Shown: positions 32,320 to 48,973 of the stretch, in pieces
Numbering within the stretch: the stretch's first letter is position 1
Layout of the letters: every line of letters begins with the position of its first letter
Source of the DNA: Glandiceps talaboti
Taxonomy: Eukaryota > Hemichordata > Enteropneusta > Spengelidae
Direction: 5' to 3'
DNA: 64,000 bases
Assembly (NCBI RefSeq): GCF_964340395.1
Contig: NC_135556.1
Location: 25,199,723-25,263,722, forward strand
Notes under the pieces: model-generated
The model's database searches: none
Seen by the model: only the letters and a program-made list of their open reading frames with translations
Told to the model about the DNA's origin: nothing
Program-made: the position numbers and the translations under genes

Positions 32320-32640
32320 TGATTCTTTTTTGACAGTAGTTAATTCTGCCAGTCAAATTACTAGAGAAACTTCAAGAAATTGGTTTCCCCAATTAATTAA
32401 TTTGTGGATTCTCAATTTTCTATTGAGAAAATACCTCAAATTATCAAAATCCGCAATAACGTGTCTTCATCAATTGTATTTAATACAGGTGCATCGCAAG
32501 GATGCGTTCTGTCACCACTTCTATATTCATTGTATACATACGATTGTGTTTTCTGTCAACCAACCAACTACATACTCAGGCGAAAGTGTGTATCGCACTG
32601 AAGTCAATAATCTCGTCAGTGTGTTAATTGGCCTTATCAT
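32320..32640 (+). pseudogene. LINE reverse-transcriptase relic
   Basis: The + strand translation gives KIRNNVSSSIVFNTGASQGC then VLSPLLYSLYT at 32441-32540, which is the TGAPQGCVLSPLLFxLYT block of CR1/L2/Jockey-type LINE reverse transcriptase. A little upstream, FVDSQFSIEKIPQIIK fits the preceding finger region. Downstream, in another frame, ESVYRTEVNNLVS fits the region after the FADD catalytic box. The FADD box itself is not seen. Several in-frame stops (for example after HLECQML) and at least one frame change show the copy is dead. Confidence 0.75.
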
Positions 32641-32814
32641 TTATATAAACAGAAATAAAGAAGTGTCGGGTATTTGCATAATCTTCTTGTCCATCTTTTC
32701 ATTGTATGCATGGATACTCAGATCACTCTCAGACCATAATGCTCAGACCGTGGAAGTATAAACCCACATGCTCAGACTTAGTGGTCTCAGGATTACTATA
32801 TAGAAAGTAGTCTT

Positions 32815-32947
32815 GCTGCTAGACTATCGGGCTTTCTCCCGATACGATAAGTGAACGAAGTTCGCTGTGATGGCGAACGCACATTCTCGAAAGCGACCTT
32901 CGGTCACTTCTCGTATTGTTTCGGAAGAACACCCGAGGTCTAGCAGC
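32815..32947. mobile_element. Imperfect palindrome (MITE-like), 133 bp
   Basis: The left arm begins GCTGCTAGACTATCGGG and the right arm ends CCCGAGGTCTAGCAGC. The inner part AAGTGAACGAAGTTCGCT pairs with AGCGACCTTCGGTCACTT. The arms are separated by ~25 bases. Confidence 0.6.
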
Positions 32948-32999
32948 TAGACTAGGCCATGAGTACCTGTGGCCAGATTCACAGCAAGTATTCATAGTA

Positions 33000-34820
33000 G
33001 GAGCACAGATAATAAGCATGAAGACGTTTCCCGTGTTATCGACGACCACATAATTAGAGAATGTTCAGACCAGTGAAAATTCGACCCATGTTTACGTATT
33101 TTCCGTGGAAAAGTGACCCATTTGGCCTGGGCTGCTCATATCCGATATCCGTATACCTTTCTAAGCGTTTATACGGTCGGGAGTACCCCCCCCCCCCTTC
33201 CCCGTGTATTACACGTCAGAGTTGCATGTAACACCATGGGGGCAGACTTAGTTATTTATGTTTGCGAAAACAAACAAACAAACAAACACAAATCAACAAA
33301 CAAACCATAACAACACAATATATACTGATAAACATGAACGACAGAGTAATTACAAATCAATATCAACAATGTTTCTATGCAACAAGAATAACAATGTTTT
33401 CCCATATGCGAAATGGTCACTCTGTACATACCCCCCCCCCCCACACACACACACATACACACATATGTAATACAGTACCAAGCAACTTGTTAGTCGTCTG
33501 ATGATCGTAACAGCCTACGCGTGTATCTTAGTTGATACTGTTCATTTACACCACTCTACATACATGTATTGAGCACTGTTTATATATGACTATGTCACAC
33601 ATATAGGAAAACATATTGTAATTCTTGTTGCATAGAAACATTGTTGATTTTGATTTGCAATTACTCTCAGAGTCTGTCGTTCATGTTTATCAGTATATAT
33701 ATGTTGTTATTGTTTGTTTGTTTACCACTTCTGACACCAGTTGTCATGAAAGCCGAGTTTTTCTAAAGTACAGGACGGGGAGGGATCACAATCACTGGAG
33801 AAATAAGAAAGAACACACACACAGATGTCACAAGTTTATCTTGAACTGGTCTAATTTCTCTCTAAACAAAAAAAATACAACACTTTGTACACTGAAATTT
33901 CCTGTACGAAAAAATATGCATACAATAAATATAAAAACTTAGCGTACATTTGACAATTACATGTATTACTAATGACTGGTTGTGGCAAATAAAACTACTA
34001 ACATTGTTCGATGTAAAGTCTCTTCTGTCGCGTATCGAAATGCAGACTTGGGACGCACCGCAACACACACAAATTGTAGACGATGTTGACGATTGTTCAC
34101 TGATGAAATGTGCAGTTCCATACACTGTATCATTCACAGTCCCGGCAAAACATTCAGTTTCCAAGCAAAAACAGAGTTCAGAACTTCCTCATACAGGAAT
34201 CCAACAGCATACTACAGCAACGTTGTAGGTTTATCACAGATTAAATTCTGAAGGGCATCTCCCAGAACGGTCAAACATTGTCCCTTTTCTACCTGTGTCA
34301 AAACAACTCGGATGCCACACCCGATTGGATGATTATAATTGTCACCAGGTGTCCTTCATAGTATATGCAAATTCAACCGAATTGTTTATCCACTTTCCAG
34401 CCATCTGTCGAAACATATTATGCTCATTAGATATATGTTGTCAATAACTCTGACCGGTTAATAATAAAATGAACTGCATTATTGTCCTCTTTTAGCCATG
34501 TCTACTTCATATAAACTGTCAGATACGTCCTGTCGCTACGCCCTCACCGGCATCCTCTCTCTGAGAGTGGTTGACCAATGTGTGAGGGAGCCACGTCACG
34601 GCGTTCCTTACAGACTACTACTAATGTACGGTGTCAAAACGATATCCATTGCGGTGAAGTGGCAGATTTCTGTTCACCTCAACATATCTCTCTAGTTCAA
34701 CTTCAAAGCCCCAAAACTTTAATACATGTACGTTCTAAAAAATCCTATAAAACTTACATATTTATCAAGTCACCTTGTTGACAGTCTAATAACTATACAT
34801 GTGATCGCTTTCTACGATCT
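33000..34820. other. Spacer with no supported gene
   Basis: Poly-C tracts (33187-33198 and 33431-33442) and short CA/CAAA runs occur. Open frames such as 33950-34228 have no domain and lack a coherent exon chain. Nothing else is supported. Confidence 0.5.
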
Positions 34821-34825
34821 CTGGG

Positions 34826-34827
<2 letters not shown>

Positions 34828-34906
<79 letters not shown>
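34828..34906. repeat. (GA)n tract bracketed by inverted repeats
   Basis: Nearly 80 bases of GA are bounded on the left by TTTCTACGATCTCT (34809-34822) and on the right by its exact complement AGAGATCGTAGAAA. Confidence 0.9.
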
Positions 34907-34907
<1 letters not shown>

Positions 34908-35284
34908 GTAGAAAACGACAACAATTATAGTTACTAGAATACTTAGTTGAATGATTGAGTAGCAAATAAAGATAAATTTGAATGGACTCCTCCTTAAATA
35001 ACATAATAATTCTTACTAATGAAAACTTTCAACTCACAGAGTCAAAACAAATTCATGGAAGTGAATCACAAATTTTCACTGGCATCTTGTAAGTGTTGTC
35101 AGGGGGGAAATTAATCACTAAGTATGAACAATATATACATTGTAAATCGTTGTGCAATTTTATCTACACATCACATGATGAAATCATGAAATTCACAGCC
35201 TCCGTGCTTCACTGAGAAGTTTCTCAGTGGTATTAAAATACAAACGAATATATACAAAATATCCAGAAATAAAATGAAATTAAA

Positions 35285-36200
35285 TATCTAGACTTGACTT
35301 GACTTGACTTGACATGGCTTGACATGGCTTGACTTGACTTGACTTGACTTGACTTGACTCGACTCGACTCGACTTTTGACTCGACTCGACTCGACTTAAC
35401 ATTTGACTTGACTTTTGACTTTTGACTTTTGACTCGACTCGACTTTTGACTCGACTCGACTCGACTCGACTTGACATTTGACTTGACTTTTGACTTTTGA
35501 CTTGACTTGACTTGACTTGACTTGACTTGACTTTTGACTCGACTTGACTCGACTTGACTTTTGACTTGACTTTTGACTTGACTTGACTTGACTTGACTCG
35601 ACTTGACTCGACTTGACTTTTGACTTGACTTTTGACTTGACTTGACTTTTGACTTGACTTTTGACTTGACTTTTGACTTGACTTGACTTGACTTGACTTG
35701 ACTTGACTTGACTTGACTTGACTTGACTTTTGACTTGACTTGACTTGACTTGACTTGACTTGACTTGACTTGACTTGACTTGACTTGACTTGACTTGACT
35801 TGACTTGACTTGACTTGACTTGACTTGACTTGACTTGACTTGACTTGACTTGACTTGACTTGACTTGACTTGACTTGACTTGACTTGACTTGACTTGACT
35901 TGACTTGACTTGACTTGACTTGACTTGACTTTTGACTTGACTTGACTTGACTTGACTTGACTTGACTTGACTTGACTTGACTTGACTTGACTTGACTTGA
36001 CTTGACTTGACTTGACTTGACTTGACTTGACTTGACTTGACTCTTGACTTGACTTGACTTGACTTGACTTGACTTGACTTTGACACGACATGACTTTAAC
36101 ATGACTCGACTCGACACGACACGAATTGATACAACTTGACAACATGACACAACTTGACATGACTTGACTTAACAAGACATGACTCGACATGACTTGACAA
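35285..36200. repeat. TTGAC pentanucleotide satellite, ~0.9 kb
   Basis: The array of TTGAC units is mostly perfect in the middle (35680-36050). At the edges it is diversified to TCGAC, TTTTGAC and TGACA variants. Frames of up to 305 residues on the - strand (SSQVK repeats) are by-products of a 15-base period free of stops, not genes. Confidence 0.97.
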
Positions 36201-36589
36201 TTTAGAATCTCATGGAGTTGGAAATAAGTACAAATATCGAACATATACAAAATAGCTAGCAATAATCAATATACATGGTGAATGAACTTGTACTTTTACC
36301 ACTGAAATCATGAATAAATTCTAGATAATTATGTTGTGGTGATTAGAGCAACAAGTGAAACAAATTCAGAAAAATACTTATCAATCATAAATACATGCAT
36401 TTCTGAAAACAATATTCCATATCTGTGCTTTAAACTCCAGCAACGACTCCGTAGATCTCTGGACAAATCAAGGCTGATGGAATCACGGTGTATTTTTTCC
36501 ATACGAGTAATGGGTAACACTGTACCCCAAATAATTGGACAGTATTAGAAGGAATAAATTTCAGACAAAACCAATAGCATTTTAAATTT

Positions 36590-36594
<5 letters not shown>

Positions 36595-36651
<57 letters not shown>
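36595..36651. repeat. (CA)n microsatellite
   Basis: A pure CA run in intergenic sequence. Confidence 0.97.
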
Positions 36652-36654
<3 letters not shown>

Positions 36655-36659
36655 CAATG

Positions 36660-37838
36660 CATTTAAAATATACAACATCGACATATTGCAATTTGCAGTC
36701 TAACTCGGAGTATTCAACCAAAAGTATCGACTTCACACAAAGACAATGCAAATTACAAATATCACACAATTTAATAGATGAATATAAACTTCTGTTTTAC
36801 TCACAGTTACTGACTATTCATCGACGGCGATCAACCGGATAATGCAACAAACATGTTCATTTGGCAATTCGGTACCAAGTCCGAGTATTTTCAGCCAAAG
36901 TTCAAAGTTGATGTTGTCCATGAGTGCACACAGTTCACTCTAGTTCAAAACCATTAGCAAGTCTACAACATTACAAGCACTTTCCATGATATCAGTGATG
37001 TAGACACCAAACCATGCTGAAGAAGTTCAACGGCCATTCACCATATACTCACGCTGTACAGAGATTTCTTTAGTTCAGTGATTGGAACACATTGAAAATA
37101 TATTACTTTCCAGTCCGCATTAAATTTCCGTTCTTTGAGTACCCAGACTCGGGTCAGTCCACAAAACCACCTGTTAACCAATAACGCATGCAGTTTGGGC
37201 GTACGCGTAGCATAGTCCTTTGTCTCGTTGAAGTGTCAGACTGAGTATATCAGTAGAATGGTTTCACTATCATTGCCTACTTCATTCCTTTATGTAAGTA
37301 TCCAAGTCAAGCTCCGTCGTGTTTTTCGAACAAAGTTTTCATCAATTCGGCATATCTATTGATAATAACCTTCTCCCACAACTGTGGGTGTAACTATTAT
37401 CACGAGGACATGCCCAAATCCTGCCTATTACTCACAATGTGCAAACTGAGGGTTCCGACATGTTACCGCTTTGGCTACAGATAACGACTGCACTCAAACT
37501 ACACGCACTGAGAGTGAATATGAATCTGATTGGCAGAAGCTCACAGTGAATATTGAATGTGATTGGAAGAAACCAAAATACAGGTGTAAAACTATAACGC
37601 AAATGCAGCAGCTTGTTTTCTTTCTCTTGTCATTACACAATGAATGAATTAATGTCATTCATTGAAATAAGTAAATACTCAACACTCTCTATTTATAACA
37701 GACTCCTCATGGATATAGAATATTCAGTAGCTAGTATGTTTGAACAGATCGTTGATTCGCTATAGTTTCATTGGTGGGTATTTTTATTTTCCCACTTCTA
37801 GCTAGACGCGGGAAATCACAGAATTACACCAGGCAGGC
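36660..37838. other. Spacer with no supported gene
   Basis: No exon chain on either strand. Two imperfect copies of AGTGAATAT.GAATSTGATTGG occur near 37511 and 37551. Nothing else recognised. Confidence 0.45.
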
Positions 37839-37924
37839 AACACAACACAACACAACACAACACAACACAACACAGCACAGCACAGCACAGCACAGCACAA
37901 CACAACACAACACAACACAACACA
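37839..37924. repeat. CAACA/CAGCA pentanucleotide array
   Basis: CACAA units surround a core of CACAG units, a variant sorting pattern within a pentanucleotide array. Confidence 0.95.
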
Positions 37925-38394
37925 TGAAAATGGAAAGTGTTACCGAGAAACTCATCCATGGACAGAAGTAAATGATGTTACATTTTTGAATTCCATGCAC
38001 GCACGATTGACGTTAATTCTTTGCACGATAGAAAACAAAAAATGTCGATTGTGCATACTAAAAATGTAATCGATCAGCACGATCGACATTTTTAAAAGCC
38101 GACATCGACATTTTATGTGTCCAATCGTATCAAAAATGTCAACTTAATGCAAGTATTTCGTCAGCTTTTTCGGCTTTCAAAATTGTCAATTTGTTTTTAT
38201 ATGTGAGTGTCTAGTTCAGGTAGTTATCTTTTCCGTTGTTTTCCATATAGTCTCTGTGTTATTGGTTTCTTCTCATCAGATGTACATCCATTACAAATTG
38301 CAAGTATAGTTTTATATTGTCCTTTTAAGTTGAGGTCAGTTTCCGCATCCACTGTTTTTTGCGAGACTTGACAATTTTTACGATTTTATTTTGA

Positions 38395-38600
38395 ATACGT
38401 AAAAAAAGTTGAGGGTCGGCGTGAAAAACTAGGTGGGGGTCAAGTAACCGGAACAAACATTTTTTATGCCTTACATTTTTGAAACGTACGATTGACAATT
38501 TTGTTCCGTGATCATAAAAAAATCTACCTACCCCACCTATTCTAAAATTGAGCGTAATCGGAACCACACGTGTTTTGTGAGGCCTTATGTACATTAATGT
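38395..38600. repeat. Dispersed repeat with two modules, copy 1
   Basis: Module A (reverse of GGTTCCGGTTACCCGACC-like) lies at about 38405-38460. Module B (AATCTACCTACCCCACCTAT...CCACAC...TTTTGT.AGGCCTTA) lies at about 38520-38590. Both recur at 44130-44310 with module A in the opposite orientation. The open frame 38325-38594 on the - strand is produced by this repeat. Confidence 0.55.
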
Positions 38601-39014
38601 TGGCCAATTGTCTTTTGTTTTATTGTCGCTCTCCAGGTGTGAATCGAACTATTTTTCGATTTCATTCTAAAAGGAAATTGAAAACAACAATAACGGAAAA
38701 CAAAGGTGAAAAATGTTCATGTTTTAACGAAAAATGCAGTATATATATTATTTCAAACATGCAACATCGTCATAAACCATAGCTTCTTGTACGGCACCGT
38801 CTTGATCGTCATTCGAACGTCACGGAATTGGAAGAAAAAGTACATACCATGACCAAGATTTCACGTATAGTCTGCTCAGTAGAAAACAGCAACAGGTACG
38901 GACGGTAACGTATTGTGTGATTCACTATTGTCAGAGCTTTTGATACGTTCTTTCAGTTGACGTCATTTGACCTACGTCATATTTTATGTCAACACGCCCA
39001 GGTGACCTGGAACA

Positions 39015-39022
39015 TATATAAA
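39015..39022 (+). promoter_or_regulatory. TATA box of the CCDC3-like gene
   Basis: TATATAAA lies 61-68 bases before the ATG at 39083, placing a transcription start near 39045-39050. Confidence 0.5.
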
Positions 39023-39082
39023 CACAGGTATACCTCGTCGTAGATTGACATTGCTGATATTAAGAGAATCATACATGGAATC

Positions 39083-40267
39083 ATGCATCGCTTGTTGACG
39101 TTTGTGAAGACCGTGCTTATTTTTACTTTTGCAGCCATTTTGAAGACTACGTTGAGCTGCAGTTTATCCAGTTGGGATTACCAACCATTTCTGAGACGAG
39201 CTTCTCAGGCAGAAATAATTGCATATGGCGAAGTGACAGATCTATTTCCCATAGCTCATGTGCCGGAGTCATGGCCGGGTGCTTACGATGTAAAGTTTGA
39301 AGTGTACTGTGTTATGAAGGGTAAGTTATTAAAAACATATTGGTAAATACATTGTAGGTGTGAGTAGCTGATTCTGTCGCAACGACAATTGTACATAAAT
39401 AACACATAGAGCTGATGCCTTTCCATTGTCTGTTTTGAAATGTCGATCGTCGTACTGCGCATGTGCTAGATGAATGGGTAACATTGGTACATGGTATACA
39501 TAGACGATCTCTGTATGAACAAAGTACCAATACATTATTGTATTCCAAGCCATTAATCATTGCACACGAATTGATTACCAGTGGATTTAAAAAGAACAAC
39601 AACAATAAATACCACCCGCCACCACCACCACCACCACCACCACCACAACAACCACCATCGTCACTAATATCACCACTAAACTTAAACAACGGACTCCAAG
39701 CGGTGTTCAACAGACATGAGCCGTGGGGAATTCGAACTGCACACCAAATCTTGTCTTTGTAAAAGTGTATATTTTAATAGGAATAAACTTATGAATAGTA
39801 TGTATACGAAATCTCAATGTTCATTATCATACCCCTATATTTTTAAAAGTTAAAACAATATCTTATTTGATTTTTATCGTACAGGAGGCGAACTTGAAAA
39901 CAACGTTTACATACACAACGTGGGCGAATTAACATCATGTTCACGAACTATGGTCCAGAATGGGACAAAGTACGTTTTCTTCCTAACATGGGAAGGTGAC
40001 AAACTTGTACCGGATGAAGTCAATGTTCAGTCAGCAGCTGACAATAGTGAATCAACTGTGTGTTGTGGTGACACTGGTGATTCTAATGAAATAGACTCAT
40101 GTGCCAGTTGTAACTTCACCTCTGACCCTATGCATACTCAAGACCAGTCATGCTACTTGTACTCAGGGACATCCTCACCCTTTCATCAAAGCAGCCGTCT
40201 ATATCTCTTCGTGCTGTCCATTATCACCTTGTTAATAAATGTACTCTCTCCTTCCCGCCATACATGA
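39083..40267 (+). CDS. Secreted or GPI-anchored protein like the CCDC3 (favine) N-domain
   Basis: Two exons, 39083-39320 and 39885-40267, join in phase 1 to 206 aa. Residues 1-25 are a signal peptide ending before CSLSSWDY. The mature part has QAEIIAYGEVTDLF, YDVKFEVYCVMKGG, LTSCSRTMVQNGTKYVFFL and LVPDEVNVQSA. From memory these match the order of AETIVYARVLALH, YSAEVEMLC, SCHSHTVVQDYSYFFFL and LLPHGVNFQDA in vertebrate CCDC3; an NTR/TIMP-like fold is another reading. The C-terminal coiled coil of CCDC3 is absent. Instead there is a cysteine pair region (VCCGDTG, CASC) and a terminal hydrophobic stretch (LYLFVLSIITLLINVL) that suggests GPI anchoring or a TM tail. An AATAAA occurs at 40590-40595. 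Family membership is inferred by eye. Confidence 0.78.
39616..39660. repeat. (CCA)n microsatellite in the CCDC3-like intron
   Basis: CCA units inside the only intron of the gene. The proline- or glycine-run frames over it are not genes. Confidence 0.9.
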
Positions 40268-43340
<3,073 letters not shown>

Positions 43341-43870
43341 TATCACCTCTTCGTTCGCGTCGTATCGCCGTGAGTGCCGTTTCGGCATCGAATGGTGATA
43401 CGACGAACGAAGAGGTGATATCGGGTAATAACCGATTTATCATATGCCTATCAGGAATTCAATGAAAATACACGTAAAATATCGGGTAACAACCGATTTA
43501 TCATATGCCTATGCCCAGGGATTCAATGAAAATACACGTAAAATATCGGGTAATAACCGATTTATCATATGCCTATGCCCAGGAATCCAATGAAAATACA
43601 CGTAAAATAAAAAAAGAGCACGGCCGCTGCCTGCAGGGTTTCGTCGCGCGACTGTGACCGTAACTTCCGTACACACTACAGCACCACAGGCGCTCGTGAA
43701 GTTGCTAGATCATGGAGAACTACGACAACGGAGAACTATGACATTGACGCCGTCAGGCTGAACAGCGAGCAACACCTCGGAAGCTCGTTAAAGTCGCCGT
43801 TCAGCCTGACAACCTCACTGTGGGAGTTCTCCGTTGTCGGAGTTCTCCATGATCTTCACTAGCGCCTGTG
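43341..43870. mobile_element. Composite hairpin - tandem repeat - hairpin element
   Basis: Three parts abut. Hairpin 1 (43341-43420) pairs TATCACCTCTTCGTTCG with CGAACGAAGAGGTGATA. A tandem block (43421-43609) has three 61-64-bp units beginning TCGGGTAAYAACCGATTTAT. Hairpin 2 (43685-43870) pairs ACAGGCGCTCGTGAAG with CTTCACTAGCGCCTGT, CATGGAGAACTACGACAACG with its complement, and GTCAGGCTGAACAG with GTTCAGCCTGAC. GC content is visibly higher than its surroundings. No coding capacity. Superfamily unknown. Confidence 0.65.
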
Positions 43871-44129
43871 TGTATAACAGTATGTGTGGTACATGTAGTG
43901 TACAGTAGGTGGCTTACAAGTTACAGTACAGGTCTGAGTAGGCGATATGAAATGAATTTTACTTGTACGGTGTGGTTGTGAATTTGGAATTTAATGTATG
44001 ATCGTAAATAGTATCATTTGGGTATGAATTTCCCTGTTTTGAAAGATGTCTTAGTTCACATGGTCATACGCGATAACACCAATGTCGAACACTGACAGCC
44101 GTTTTTGATGATGTCTAGGCCTACAAAAA

Positions 44130-44320
44130 TAATTGTTTGGTTCCGGTTACCCGACCTCACCTAGCTTTTCACTGCCGACACACATAATACTTGGAAAACA
44201 ATGGAAAACTTGAACTAGACTCTCACATAAAAAAATATAATAAAATAAAATAAAAAATCTACCTACCCCACCTATAAACCACACAATTTTGTATTTGGCC
44301 TTATCGTGAAATTCATGACG
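44130..44320. repeat. Dispersed repeat with two modules, copy 2
   Basis: GGTTCCGGTTACCCGACC and CACCTAGCTTTTCACTGCCG (module A) are followed about 80 bases later by AATCTACCTACCCCACCTAT and CCACAC...TTTTGTATTTGGCCTTA (module B). The second copy is near 38.4-38.6 kb. Confidence 0.55.
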
Positions 44321-44741
44321 TTTAACGTCCCAGATCAGAAGTGATATTTCGCGTTACACGTCATCACGAATGACTGATCTGGGCATATGTATAAATTGAT
44401 AAATAATAAAATGTCGTTTATATACCTCGAAAGGTTCATTAGTGTCGTGACTATGATTTGAATATAATAGTTCCTTGTTAATTCTCTCCAACGTCTATGT
44501 TTTTCGCCGTCAACTGTCAGCGAAGTATTCGTCCACTTGCATTCCACATATAATCCCCTGTTGGTGTATATTTGTATAGTAAGGTTTCTAGGCCGCCAAA
44601 CTTGACAACGGGATTATGTGAATAGACGAACTATTAGACATGGTGTTTATTAGAAACCAAACAAAACAGATAGACTTGTTTATAGATATACGTTGTGACC
44701 TTAGTGACTTGGGTCGAAGGTCACACACATACATACATGTA

Positions 44742-44844
44742 TCATATACATACATACATACATACATACATACATACATACATACATACATACATACATA
44801 CATACATACATACATACATGCATGCATGCATGCATGCATGCATA

Positions 44845-44876
<32 letters not shown>

Positions 44877-44939
44877 TGCATACACACACATACATACATA
44901 CATACATACATACATACATACATACATACATACATACAT

Positions 44940-44986
<47 letters not shown>

Positions 44987-45104
44987 TACATACATACATA
45001 CATACATACATACATACATACATACATACATACATACACACATATATACATGTATCATATACATACATACATACATACATGCATGCATGCATGCATGCAT
45101 GCAT

Positions 45105-45167
<63 letters not shown>

Positions 45168-45201
45168 CACACACACATACATACATACATACATACATAC
45201 A

Positions 45202-45233
<32 letters not shown>
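44742..45233. repeat. (CATA)n/(CACG)n/(CATG)n microsatellite block
   Basis: Nearly 500 bases in which CATA, CATG, CACG and CA tracts follow the same order twice. This suggests duplication of a compound block of about 250 bases around TACATGTATCATATACATAC (44732 and 45047). Confidence 0.95.

Positions 45234-48973
<3,740 letters not shown>

Noticed and set aside
33950-34228. 92-aa frame with two cysteines
   Set aside because: No domain, no upstream or downstream exon in phase, and no promoter or polyadenylation context.
35233-36262. Long - strand frames (up to 305 aa) of SSQVK repeats
   Set aside because: They are translations of the TTGAC satellite in three frames. A 5-base unit gives a 5-residue repeat with no stop in any frame, and no splice or domain context exists.
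36880-37560. Suspected - strand gene or untranslated region
   Set aside because: The reverse complement reads like ordinary unique sequence but offers no open frame, splice chain or domain.
39690-39760. tRNA-like B-box GTTCGAATTCC on the - strand
   Set aside because: No cloverleaf can be formed: the acceptor and D arms are missing and the T-stem does not pair.
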